Assembly (NCBI RefSeq): GCF_958979055.1
Contig: NC_084899.1
Coordinates: 818,501-882,500, forward strand
From: Alnus glutinosa
Lineage: Eukaryota > Streptophyta > Magnoliopsida > Fagales > Betulaceae
Direction: 5' to 3'
Length of the DNA: 64,000 nt
This document shows positions 10,447 through 21,834 of this stretch, one piece after another. Both the position numbers and the translations under genes were made by a program. Each line of letters begins with the position of its first letter. The stretch's first letter is position 1. The notes below the pieces were generated by a model. That model was not told where the DNA came from. It made no database searches and saw only the letters and a list, made by a program, of their open reading frames with translations.

Positions 10447-11920
10447 TTAAGTTCTCTTTTCTTTGAAGGGGTTCAGTTGTTGTGCTATGGAATAGCATTG
10501 TTGAATCAAGTTCGTCGAAAGAACATGTTTTGTTGGAATGTTGTAGTGTTACCATCAAAGCAAATGAATGAATGGAAAAGGAAATCTATTGCAGACGTGC
10601 TACATATGTTATCAACACCAGCAATTGTGAGTGCCCAAGAACAATTTTATGTTTGGTTATTAGAGGTAGAAAGCCTTTATGAGTTTTGACTTGAAGAATG
10701 AGAGAAATAAATAAAGCTATTAATGAGAGCAATAATGTTCAAAACAATTTTGAACACCCTACCTAGTTTGGACGAGGTTCCTATCAATTTCATAATTAAG
10801 ATTTAAAATTGGTGTATTTAATGGTGTATATATTAATGTTAACACGGGTTTTTTTTTTGAAAAAAAAAAAAATAATGTGATATCATGTACATTGTTAAAT
10901 ACATCAACTTTCAATGTTGATCATGAAATGGAGAGGATCTTAGTCCACCTAGTTCATCGTGTTAGAATATTAATTAATTGATTAAATCAATAATTTCCTA
11001 TTAGTTTAAGCTAATTTAACATTGTATTAAAGTAAAAGTCATGAGTTCAAACCTTATCTCCGTTATTTTCTTCTCATTTCAATTAAATATTCCACATGTT
11101 GGACTTCACTTATTAAGGACCAGCTTGAGTCAACACGTGAGGATGAGTGTTAGAATATTGTTGACCGAAATGCAACCCGTCCAAAACCCTGATGAGAGAG
11201 GGTCTTGATGGGAACCTGCTTGATTAGGTCCAGGTGCGGAGCCTACCTACTCGGGTAGTTGGATTTCGTCAAAATTCTTTCTCAATTAGCTGCAATTCAG
11301 ACAGTCAATTATAAAAGATTTCGGACTATGTGTACGATGTACCGGGACAATCTCACCAATCATTTGTGATACCCAAGGGCCAAGACTGATATTAGGTGGG
11401 CTTATTTGGGTCAGACTTGAATTGTCAACAGGGCCACAAAGCAGCCCAGTTAGCCTTCCATTCACATTGAACAAAGGGCATACTGAAAAATCCTACACCC
11501 ATCCGAAAGTTCTCAAATGCAAACAAACTGTTTGTGCACCTTCCCTTCCCTTCCCGTACCAGTTCAGAGCCAGAGGCTCCGTCCCAGAATCCAACTCTAG
11601 CCATACGCCTGTCCGTACACTCTTACATACGCTTGAAATACGTATACAATTAACAAGGTAAAATTCATTTTTCTTTTCCATGCCTTCAAGCAGTTCCTTT
11701 AAACATTTTCACAAGCTTTGCTAAAGAGCGAAGTGAGAGTAGGAAAAGTAGGCAACTTATTATACGTTTGATGTTTGCTATCTCAGTTCTGTAGCGTTTT
11801 TTTGATAAGAATTTGGGTGCTAAATTATGGTGACTGAGTTTAGTGTGTGAAATTTTTGAGCAAATGAAACACATGCGTTTGTTAATTTTCGGTCATTTTT
11901 CCAGTTTTAGTTCCTTAAAA
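10447..11920. other. spacer and 5' leader before the OEP23-like gene
   Basis: It holds the 3' region of the RRM-like gene, a run of T then A at 10849-10872, a dispersed repeat at 10958-11160, and a GC-richer stretch at about 11200-11660 that is probably the promoter and first untranslated exon of the next gene. TTTTTCCAG at 11895-11903 and TTTTAG at 11905-11910 are candidate leader-intron acceptors. Confidence 0.4.
10958..11160. repeat. short dispersed repeat, SINE-like or small LTR-like
   Basis: About 190 bases lie between two direct copies of GTGTTAGAATATT. Inside is GTCATGAGTTCAAACC, which resembles the B box of tRNA-derived elements, followed by a tail with ATTCCACATGTTGG and GAGGATGAGTGTTAG. 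A diverged relative of the tail is near 37035-37110. The direct repeat may be a target duplication or part of the element itself. Confidence 0.4.
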
Positions 11921-14346
11921 ATGGATTTGGATTCGAATGGTGATGGACCCACTTCGTGGGAAGAACTATACAACATAAATTTGGTGCCATCAGAGTTGTT
12001 CTTGAAGTTCAGGAAAGAGTTACAAGGTATTCGTGTTGGTCTCAACTTGGAGGTAACGTTCTACGCCTTGAGAATATTAAATTGTTATTTTTCCAATTCA
12101 ATTGCTTTTTAAAAACTACTTCTATGTTTGCCAGCCGAAATGTGAAGGTAAATTTATTATGGACTATTTAATTAGTAGGTTACTGCATCATAGTCATGGA
12201 TCAGGTTGTTTACTGCACCACTTTAGGTAATCCCAGCTTTACATTACTGGAAGTGTGTTTGGATTTTAATAGGTTTAGTGTGGTAAATTACTGTGAGTGG
12301 TAACTTTGCTTGAAAACAGCGCTACACACTATTAGAAAGATGACATATGCACATTTCTTGTGCCTTTAACGCAAACTTGGGACAAGGGTTGTGAAACTCC
12401 TTTGCTTATGATAGTCCTAATTTGAAGATTTATCTATTATGGGAATTTAACTTGGATATGATGTGTTGTGTGCTTTACATATTTTGGTCTGGTTATTTGA
12501 TGTGCTATCTACTTTTGGTGTCTCCAATGTATACTACAGCCATAAAAACAGTGTCTGATATGGGTATTTTGCATGTTTTGAATTGTGTGTGTTTCAAAGG
12601 ACTGATGAATAGTTTTACATCTCAAGGATTGGGGAATTCCTTCTGTTAGTAATGTTCTTTGGCTATGGGGCTTCTCTTAGATATAATAACACATCTTGTC
12701 TTGTTTCTAATGGTCTAGTAATAATTTGCTTCTTTTAATTTTTGTATTGGGTTTTTGTCATTTAGTTTGTGGTTTTTTTTTGAGATATTAATTTCTGATT
12801 GTACCATGCTATTGCGACAATTTACTTCTCTACTTAAATGTGAATATTAGTACCCTTACTTAATTGGCTTAGTTGTGTAAGCTTATCCAATTGTGGTACA
12901 TGGGACTTCATATTGTGTGAAGTGATCGTGTTGGATATGACTTGACTGTGTATGGGTTGGACATAGCTGCATTGGAGATATAACAATTCTCTGTACCTGA
13001 AAAAGGAAGATTGAGGCTGATTCTGCATTCATTAGATCTTTGTGGTTGTTCCTTGCTAATCTGATTCACTAGTTTTATATATACATATATACATACATAT
13101 ATGTGTGTGTGGTCTGGTACCATGCTGGAGACAGTATATTACATGTTTCACTCATGCTATTCTACAGAAGATATTGTAACCGAATGCTTGAATATTTTAG
13201 ATGTGTGCCGTTCATCTCAGGCTTTGGTTTGAATGGATTTTACTCCTTTAGTAATCCATACCTTCGAGCATTGCACATAATTGATTACATGTCACAGTAT
13301 TAGTATCATAATCTTCTCACTCTCCATTCGACATTGAATACATGCCTTTTCGAGTTGTATTTCTTGACTTCACTGTTGTTTTGATTCAGTTCTATAATGC
13401 TCCCATCAATGAATATCAAGCAAAGCTTGTACTGAAGCCCTTAGCACCGGACCGAAGATGGAAGTTCATCTATGAGCCTACTCATCAGGATGTGCACCTT
13501 CTTTCAAAAAAGATCCCTATAACTAAATTTCTTAATCTCCAGGTTTGACACTTTTACCGTACCTGATTTTGTTCACAAATAAAAAAGAGAAACAAAATGT
13601 TGAAGAGTAGGACCATTTCCAAATCTCCCCCCTGAGACCCTCCCTTGCTGGGACCACTAAATTGATCCCTTTTAGCATCATGTCTACACAGGGCTCAGGA
13701 TAGCTTTTGATAGCACTAAATGGTATTTTGCATTTATGTCATATTGTGTACGCACATTCTGACAGCACCATAGATAGCTTTAGTTGTTTTTGAGCAGTTA
13801 AAAGTTGGAAACATACAGGTTGGTGTAGGCCACAGTTTTCAGTTGAATTCAACTGGTTGGAAATGGAAGCTTACTACCTGTTTGGGTGGAGATGGCATAT
13901 CTCGGATTCGGAATAAATCATCAATTGGGTTGTTTCCTGGTATGGATTTGCGTTTTGGGTGGAGGGCTGATTATGTTCTTCCAGAAATTACTGGGTAATT
14001 TTTCAGTATTCTCTACATTTACTATTGAAGAAATTATGAGAACCAAGATCTGGAATTTACAATATTTGTGAAATTCATTAGAAACACTTTTATGATTCGG
14101 TAAAAATGCTATGTTGTGCAAAACAGTTAGTAGTGATGTAATAGTTTCTTAGGATTACATGCAACATTGTTACTCATTTGTTTATTCAATTATTTATATG
14201 TTTGCACTGATGGTCGATTATAAAACCTTGAATTTAATAGGGCTCTGGGTACTGGTGAACCGTTGTTCAACATGAATTCTGGAAAGTTACAAGCATCACT
14301 TGATAGAGTTGAGGCCATACTAACCCACAGTGATACAGCATACTGA
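11921..14346 (+). CDS. OEP23-like chloroplast outer-envelope channel candidate
   Basis: Four exons, 11921-12052, 13390-13542, 13819-13994 and 14241-14346, all with GT-AG borders, give 188 residues (MDLDSNGDGPTSWEEL to AILTHSDTAY). The protein has no transit peptide or long hydrophobic helix. Alternating short strands (LVLKPLAPDRRWKFIYEP, LNLQVGVGHSF, GWKWKLTTCLGG, MDLRFGWRADYVLPE) fit an amphipathic beta-barrel. I believe the family is the one named OEP23, a cation-selective channel of the plastid outer envelope; the name is from memory and should be confirmed. A candidate intron at 14364-14760 would lie in the 3' untranslated region 18 bases after the stop. The upstream in-frame Met at 11843 is rejected because splice-acceptor-like sequence separates it from 11921. 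Confidence 0.8.
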
Positions 14347-15571
14347 TCAAGTCAGAAAACCAGGTACTCTTACTGTTGACTTGGAGTTGAATATTAAAAT
14401 GCTAGCTTGACATATCACCTACGTTTCAGACATGGGTGTATTTGGAAACCAGAACATGAAACTCTCTTTCGGCCAGGAAAAAGAAAAAGAAAATCATGTT
14501 ATCTAAAATGGAGGCACTATTGTTTTTCTTCTAGTAGATGAGTATGTTTACATGATGCTTTCCTGTACCATGTGATTTCGTGGATGTTGCACTCAAATTT
14601 TCCCCTTTTTGTGATTATAATTTCTTGATTTATATATTTCCCTGATGTGTTCCAGATTGTTCAGAATGAGATGCTCTTGGGATTGATTTCATTTGAAAAT
14701 TTCCACTATGATGTTATTATTTTTTCCTTACACATTTTTCTACATGGACTTCACATGCAGCAGGATCAGCAGGAAACTGAAAAAGATGCCGAGTCTTTAG
14801 ACTTCCTGGAAAAGGAGATTCATTGATCTTCACTTGGTTAGCTGCTTGAATGGAATGCAAGGGCCCAGTGTTGAATTGTATAGCTATTGGTTGGTGTGGA
14901 TGCACAGTTCTTTGCTTTAAGTTGTAAATTTTTCGGTGTAAAACAAGTGGTGGTCTGTGTCTTTTGAAAGACAACCCAAAAAAATTCCGAAGTGATAGGT
15001 CTACAGTCTCCTCATTTCCTTCCAAAGAAAATGATATGTCGTTTCAATGAGGACCGTAACATTGCCCTTGATGTCTTGATGAGGAATGATACTAAACACA
15101 ATTCCTCTCACATGCGAAAGCATGGTCGGACAGGTGTTTGGTCTATTCATGCTCTCAAATAGGGCCAAGACAACTTCATTGCACCGAATTTTGTGTATTG
15201 TTTTTAATATGAAACATGTTCATGAAGGAAGCACCTGGTTGGTCTTATGTCAGGAGTAAGCCACGGCAGCTACTTCACGTGACTATGGATTTGAGGTGTG
15301 AGTCAATCGATAATCAATCTTCAGGAATCACAGTGATTTTGGAGGCGTACTATTTAATTTTCTAGTGTTTTTTGAAATCCCTTTACTTTACATATTTAAC
15401 TGTAGATTTTTAAATTTTAAAACGCCAAGCACACCATCAAAATCCACAATCTTTTTTGAAACCCAAGGAGGGAATATACATCTTTCAATGTAAATGGTGG
15501 GCTCTCCTTAACCTAGCCGTTGTAGCCTCCAACGGCCAAATACAACCTGCTTTTATACATTCAAAACCTCC
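14347..15571. other. 3' untranslated region and promoter of the next gene
   Basis: A GTACTC donor at 14364 and a CACATGCAG acceptor ending at 14760 suggest a 3' untranslated intron. The remainder is AT-rich with no coding signal. A leader for the membrane-protein gene is likely after about 15480. Confidence 0.4.
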
Positions 15572-16267
15572 ATGGCCTCCTCCTCAGCAAATCCCATCTC
15601 AAGCAATTCAAGCATCAGAGTATCAGACCCAAAAATGGCTTCCTCTAAGCTTAGAAGCTCATGTTCTTTCCCAAATCTTCTCCTCTCATGCTTGAATTTC
15701 ACTCTGTTCATCCTCTCCTCAGCCTCTCTTGCTCCCACAATTCTCCTCAGAATGCCTCCGACATCAATGGGCATGGCATTCCTCATGGTCCCTTTCATCT
15801 CCATGCTCTCTTCTTTTGTGGGCTTCTACTCTCAGCTCACCCACTTCTGTTTCGTAACTCACGTTTCACTTCTCCTCGCCTCTGTAATCGGGCAACTACT
15901 CAGCATTTTGGCCTTGTTTACAGAAGAGAAATCCAGCCTTTCCTTGCTCAAGTCGACAAGGGACCCGAAAGAGGCAAAGCTTTTGGTGAGATTGGAATGT
16001 GGGATTTTGATGGCAATGTTTCTGATGCAACTGGTGGTGTTGGTATTGAGCTGTGCAGTACATAGCTGCTGGGTGAGAGAATATGAGGGACTAGAAGCCG
16101 AGAGAGAGGCGACGGCGAGGAAGCGGAGTAGGAGGATTGCGAAAGTGCAAGAGGAATCCATGGCCAATGCAGCCAAAATTGCAGATACCAAGGCCAAGGA
16201 GTTGGACGATAAAATGAAGGGCAAGTATGCTCAGTGGGTTAAGACTGATTTTGAAGGCCAAGGCTGA
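15572..16267 (+). CDS. plant four-helix membrane protein of unknown function
   Basis: An intronless 231-residue frame. Four hydrophobic segments are seen at about 33-57, 65-86, 95-117 and 142-166. They are followed by a charged helix (170-225) rich in Glu, Lys, Arg and Ala that may form a cytosolic coiled coil. The spacing recalls tetraspan proteins, but the Cys-rich large loop of true tetraspanins is absent. Translation may start at Met 1 or at Met 22 (MASSKLRSSCSFPNLL); the second repeats the MASS opening and sits right before the first membrane segment. I recognise it as a plant-conserved uncharacterised membrane protein and can give no reaction or partner. Confidence 0.72.
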   Translation: MASSSANPISSNSSIRVSDPKMASSKLRSSCSFPNLLLSCLNFTLFILSSASLAPTILLRMPPTSMGMAFLMVPFISMLSSFVGFYSQLTHFCFVTHVSLLLASVIGQLLSILALFTEEKSSLSLLKSTRDPKEAKLLVRLECGILMAMFLMQLVVLVLSCAVHSCWVREYEGLEAEREATARKRSRRIAKVQEESMANAAKIADTKAKELDDKMKGKYAQWVKTDFEGQG

Positions 16268-16795
16268 TGCACTTGTTGTGTTGCTTTAATCATCTTTAGA
16301 TGGTACAAATTAAGAGGGTGTTTCGTCGTTTGTTACTGTTTTTTGGGGTCACTTTTGTTGTGGCCAGCGATTGTGTTGTGGTGCATGTGAACTGTGAACC
16401 TCGGATTCGGATCAAGAAATTCGGGCAGTATTCCGAGAGAGTGAAATCTCTCTCATTTCTTGTTCAAATTTTTGTCTCTTTAGGATGTGTAGCAGTAGCA
16501 TGTACTATTGTGCCTATTGCTTTGTGAAGTTTTAACAATTCTCAGTTAGTTGCCTTCACTCTGTGCATGACCAGAAACACTAAAATAAATCTTAGATTTT
16601 GTTCTTCTTCTTCTTTTCTAAGTAATTGAAAGAAGGAGAAAAATGAACGAGGAGGGTTATTAAACATAATCACAAATCCATCTTTTATAGATTACTCCAT
16701 ATAAATTGAGAACATGTGAAAAAATAAATAAAAATAAAAACACAGTTGTCACCGGGGCGAACTAAACCTTTCTAGAAGAATAAAAAATGGATAAC

Positions 16796-17229
16796 TTCAC
16801 AAAAGGGTATCGAATTATATGTCGTTTTGAGATAAAAATATTAAAGTAGCAAACGTCTCAAATTTGGGTATCCACATTTATAAATGTCTTACTTAAGAGT
16901 ATTTTATTATGATTTGTTGTTAAATCTTAAAGGAATACCCAAAATACCCTTTTTTTAAGGAAAAAAAGAAAAACCTAGGAATTAGGTGTTGGTTAGAATT
17001 TAACGAAATTGACAAAAATACTCATGTCTGAATTTTTAAAAAAATTTCTAATTTTTTTTTTTTAAAAAAGAAAACACAGAAGTATTTTAAAAATTTTGGC
17101 AGGATTTAACGGACCTAACAAAGTATCCTTAAATGAGACGTTTGAAAATGTAAATATCCCAGTTTGATACGTTTGTTAGTTCAGTACATTTATCTCAAAA
17201 CGACGTATAATTCGATACTCCTTTATGAA
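16796..17229. mobile_element. foldback MITE with long inverted arms
   Basis: The left end reads GGGTATCGAATTATATGTCG and the right end, reversed, reads GAGTATCGAATTATACGTCG. Similarity continues through TTTTGAGATAAA, CAAACGT(C/A)TCAAA and further inward for well over 100 bases, leaving a small loop. There is no coding capacity. The family was not identified. Confidence 0.65.
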
Positions 17230-17852
17230 ATTATTTCAATAAAAAATTAGTTTTTTTAAAAGAGACTGTATAATAAAGAAAAAAATTTATGGGTCAGACT
17301 GCCTACTCTTAGTTGTCATCGTGACATGAATTGTAATAGAAAGAGGATTACAAATTGGTGTCCAATTTGTAATTTGTCCCCAATCGATCACCTTGAGACA
17401 TGGGATGTATTTAATATTTTATTTCTTACCATATTCATGTATGCCTGTGCATAAAATAGACCTCGCTTATTTCTTACGAAGACAAAGCAACAATCCTGAT
17501 TGTCTCTATTAAAAAAAAAAAAAAAGGGGTTTGGGATGGCAACAACGTATGGGAAGGGAGAAGGTGACAGTCTGACAGACTGACAGTGATGGTGGTGCTA
17601 GTGGCAACGGCGGCGGGCAGGCATAGATGAGAAGGGGAGACACGCGATTGAGTATGATTGGATTAAAATACTTTTTTACATTATTTCGGACTCTCGATTT
17701 AGCTGACAAACAAGAAAAAATTAGAACTAAATATTGTTAAACAAACCTTGCTTAAGATTTAATAATTCAACTTAGATTAAATAATAACAAATCACATAAA
17801 CGAGCCTCATCCTGTAGCTCCATCATCAATACTTGATAATAATGAAATGAAA

Positions 17853-17856
<4 letters not shown>

Positions 17857-17888
<32 letters not shown>
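17857..17888. repeat. (AG)n microsatellite
   Basis: About 16 uninterrupted AG units. Confidence 0.95.
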
Positions 17889-17890
<2 letters not shown>

Positions 17891-18642
17891 GGCTGCTAAA
17901 GGATCCACATGTTCTATGTCCTTCGACAACGATATCAAAAACAAGACAACCGCCGCTGGTTTCTACTACGCTAATACAAAGCTGTTTCTTGAAGGTTTGA
18001 ATGTCTACTTTTGTCTCTAGCTTTCATCCTGGCCTGCAACATCTGTCCTGTGTTTTTTTGTTTTTGTTTTTTTTTTATTAATTAATAACTCAAAATATTC
18101 GCTAATATTTTTTTAAAAAAATATATGCTAATTTAATAAACTAAACAAAAAGAATAAGAAAACTTTGTTATGATTAGAATTTCAAAAAATTTAATAGTAT
18201 AATTATTAAAAAAAGAAAAATTCTTGTTCATTCATAAAGCATCTTGTTCTAATAGAAGTCAACTTTACTGTTTGCAGGCTAGGGTCGAACACCTTTTTCT
18301 CTTTTTCACCTTTCTAAAAGCAGTTTGCTGAGGTTTCTTTCCTCTATCCATATCCATAATTCCATATATAGCTATAGAAGGTTTTCCGTTTTCTCTTATC
18401 CTCCCTCCCTCTCCCTCTCTCTCTTGCGAGCCCAAGAAAGGAAAAGGCTAATCCTTCTCTGCAGAAGACAAGGAAGCCTTCTTCCTCTTTGTTTTGAGGC
18501 GCCACACGCAAGGGAAAAGAGATAGTTTTTTTGTCTTCGGATTGTATCGCCGCACAGGGAAAAAAGGAAAGGAGTTTTGCCCAGTGAAGAGAAATCGCAC
18601 CGCAGGAGAAAAAGGAAAAAATCTGGAGGGTGCAAAGCTCCG

Positions 18643-20865
18643 ATGTCGACGATTTCGATTTACAGGCCTGAATTCCTGACATTTCCCCTTCCCCGTGTGG
18701 GTCTTCCAAATCATCGCAAATTCCAAAGAATAAAGGCATCTTGGACAATGTGAGTTACATACTTACAGACGGTTTGTCTTTTCTTTAATTATATGTATGA
18801 ATTTATCTATATAAGCTTTTGGGTTTTTCAATGTTTTTCACAGGTCAATGGATTCGAAGTCTTCTTCTTATACAAGGAAGAAGGAAGAGCTCTTGGTGGA
18901 GCTTCCAAAGCCGTCGATTCCTCAATTGGGATCGTCGACGCCGTCCGATCTCCGGTTCGACCGGCTGCAGCCGTCGGATCAGGAATTAGTTCAAGAGAAA
19001 AGATTTCAATTCGGACAGTTCGTGGCGCGAGAGGCCGTGCTCGATGAAGAGTATTGGGTAGGTGATCGATCACCCAAAAAAAAAACATATTCTTGTTGTG
19101 TGTGTTTTCCTTGTTTGGTCGTTTGGTTTTATTTCCATGAATGATGTTTTTGGTGATTTTTGATTGTGTGGTAGACAGCAGCATGGCTACGAGCAGAGAC
19201 TCACTGGGAAAATCGAACAAACGAACGGTACGGAAAGCTTTCATATGCACATGTTGTCCTTTGTATATGTTATTATTATTATTATTATTATTATTTTTCC
19301 CTTTCCTTTTTTGGGTTTGTTTTATGACAATTGGGACAAGTTGCCTGAAATAAGATCCTTAATTTTTCCTTCATTCATTGTTTCTGACTATGTTGTGTAT
19401 TGAGATGGCAAAATTTGAAGTATTTAATCAAAGATAGTTGTTAGGAATTTAGTGGATCCTAATCGGGTCCATTGGGTTCTTGAAATTACCATCAAGCGTC
19501 ATTCTTATTAAGCTTAAATGCAGACAACGACCTTGTCAATTTTTAGAGAAATCGACTAACGTAGCTGGTAGAGGAAACAAAGAGGTTAACAATTAAGAAT
19601 AGTTCAGCATTTCGGTCCTTCACAGTTAATTAGGTTGTTTACTATGAGGCCCTGCCATTAGTCTGCAGCCTCTGTTGGGTAAAACTGCATTCATGCATAA
19701 AAAGAGGAAGAGTTGGAGACTGACCACTAATTCTAGCTATGCTTGATTAACACAGATATGTTGATAACTTCAAAAGGAAATTTGCAGATGAGGTAGGACT
19801 TTGATATTGTCATACTTATTTAAGTCGTTTGATATAACTTATGTGGAGTATCTTTCATGCACGAAATTCTTAAGTAGTACTTCTTATTTGTATAGGAGTT
19901 TAATGTCATAAAAAGCCGATGCAGAGGGCAACCTGGGCAGAAATACACGTGTATTGTCACGGTACGAAACCAATCCACTAAGATCATACCCTTTGGTTTG
20001 ATTTAGTTTGAATATTGGTTGAATCCTGTTGGTTATGGTGAGTTTAATTGGCTGATATAGTATAGCTTCTCTTTATTATGACGGGAAACGATGATTGAAT
20101 CATTGGTCGTGTGATTAGATCAAAGCTCCTCATATGGTGTTCTGGCATTTAAATTTTATCAGGTTAAGAAGGAATTGAGGAATGCGAAACGCACTGTACT
20201 GAAAAGTGTAGTTGGAACCCTTGATTTGAACATCCGGTATTTGTTGCATGGAGAGACTTTTCCTGGGGTACAATTGTGTTTTGTTTATATTTGAAACTTT
20301 GTTCCATATGTTAACTCTGTCTAGCCCAATTCTTTGACTGACCTGGAAATACAATTAATTGGTATTACAGGAACGGGTGAAAGCTCCTCTCTTCTGCAGC
20401 CCAAATAGATATGGCTATGTTGCAAACTTATGTGTGGCCAAATCTGCTCGTCGCCAGGGTATTGCCAGCAACATGTTGCATTTTGCCATTGAATCGGCCA
20501 AATCAGATGGTAAGATAAAAATTTGAAACATGCCATCTTTCCTTGACAATGTAGAAATCGTAAAATGTCTGAGATACAGAGTAGATAATTAAAATAAGAA
20601 GAATTTCTCTTCTGATCTGTTTCTCTCTGTGGCAGGCGTGGAACAGGTATATGTGCATGTGCATAGAAGCAACATGTCTGCACAGGAACTTTACCAAAAG
20701 ATGGGCTTTGAGGTAATGTCAATGCTGTTACTTTAATTGTACTTCTGGCTTTTCGTTTTTCGGATGATGGGCTGAAACAGCTTTTACAATCTTGATCAGA
20801 TGGTCGAAGAGGCAAGCTCTCAATTGTTAGAAGATCAAACTTACTTGCTTTGTGTCAAGACATAG
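18643..20865 (+). CDS. plastid GCN5-related N-acetyltransferase (GNAT family)
   Basis: Nine exons: 18643-18749, 18844-19057, 19175-19227, 19756-19792, 19896-19961, 20163-20267, 20371-20509, 20636-20712 and 20800-20865. They give 287 residues with every junction in frame. The first ~60 residues are rich in Ser, Arg and Pro with few acids, as in a chloroplast transit peptide. The acetyl-CoA-binding motif A is LCVAKSARRQGIASNML (214-230), with R-x-x-G-x-A as RRQGIA at 221-226. Motif B follows as QVYVHVHRSNMSAQELYQKMGFE. It resembles the Arabidopsis plastid GNATs that acetylate protein N-termini and lysines (closest, from memory, to GNAT4). Intron 3 carries an ATT microsatellite. The family call is firm; substrate and paralogue are inferred. 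Confidence 0.88.
19267..19294 (+). repeat. (ATT)n microsatellite in a GNAT intron
   Basis: About nine ATT units inside the third intron. Confidence 0.9.
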
Positions 20866-21834
20866 GAACTCCTTCAACACAAAATATTCTTTTTATTTTT
20901 TTCCTTTTGTGTGATGAAAACAATCAAAATATATTGTACACAGATTGTAGCATACTTCATGTTTACAGGCAATCCAGAATTGCGGCGGTGATTCCCAAGT
21001 TCCTGCAATGTAAGAATGACTGATTACCCATTATTGCCTGCAAAAGGCACATTGCTAGATAAAATGTAATGTGTATTATAAAAAGTTGTAAGATTTCTGC
21101 TTCCAAAGGAATATGGTTTGCTTTTTAATGGATTTCTTTTTTTCTTTTTTCCTCAATCTCATTGTAAAACAAAAGATGAATTCATCTTCCAGAATTAAAG
21201 ATATTACCATATTAGAAGCTCATTCAAGGGAAAAAAAAAATGATTCTTAAATTTACTTTTTATTTTTTCTCTCTCTAGTGAAATACAATACAACGCCAAA
21301 ACAGGAAAAAAAAAAAATAAATAAATAATAAAGGGTGAAAAAATTGTGCACAGCCTGCCCATCGACAGGATATAAGGCTTGAGAAGAAAATACTGTAAAA
21401 ATAGAAGAAAAGGAAGATCAAAAGAAATAAAGGAGGATTTTACAAGTCAAGAAAATAACTTGTGAAGAGGGAGCGGCAATACAATTACAGGCACACAGCA
21501 CAACTATTTATACTTGAAAGTTTGAAACAATCATTTTTAGCTTTTAGAGAGCTGAACAGAAGTTCATCGAGTATTTGAGTAAATGTAGAAAAACAAACCT
21601 CTTGAATCAGAGAAGAAAAAAAAAGAAAATGATCAAGACAATATATTTTTGCTTCTTGAAAATCAAAGTGACGATTTATAGGTCATCTTTCCAGCAAGCA
21701 TGGTCCATTCTATCCTAATTTCATATGTGCGCTCTTCACCAGTCATCACATGCTAGAATAGAATATTTATCTATAACGCAGCAGCCTGATTAAAGTCGTT
21801 TCAAGCAATAATCTTATCTACTTGATAATGCCGC
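20866..21834. other. convergent 3' spacer between GNAT and PPR genes
   Basis: The spacer between two converging genes holds their 3' untranslated regions. It is AT-rich with poly-A runs at about 21230 and 21306. No further gene is seen. Confidence 0.5.

Larger units (their letters stand above)
16268..18642. other. spacer between the membrane-protein and GNAT genes
   Basis: It contains the 3' region of the previous gene (with a chance 75-residue frame at 16300-16527), a foldback element at 16796-17229, a GA microsatellite at 17857-17888, and AT-rich DNA. From about 18290 a pyrimidine-rich stretch looks like the promoter and leader of the GNAT gene. Confidence 0.45.

Noticed and set aside
15553-16224. 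minus-strand frames opposite the four-helix membrane protein
   Set aside because: Shadows of a real gene; no independent motif.
16300-16527. 75-residue frame with two hydrophobic stretches 33 bases after the membrane-protein stop
   Set aside because: It lies in the expected 3' untranslated region, with no recognised motif and no splice signals.
18344-18748. long minus-strand frames over the GNAT leader
   Set aside because: A pyrimidine-rich leader read in reverse; no family recognised, and it overlaps GNAT exon 1.
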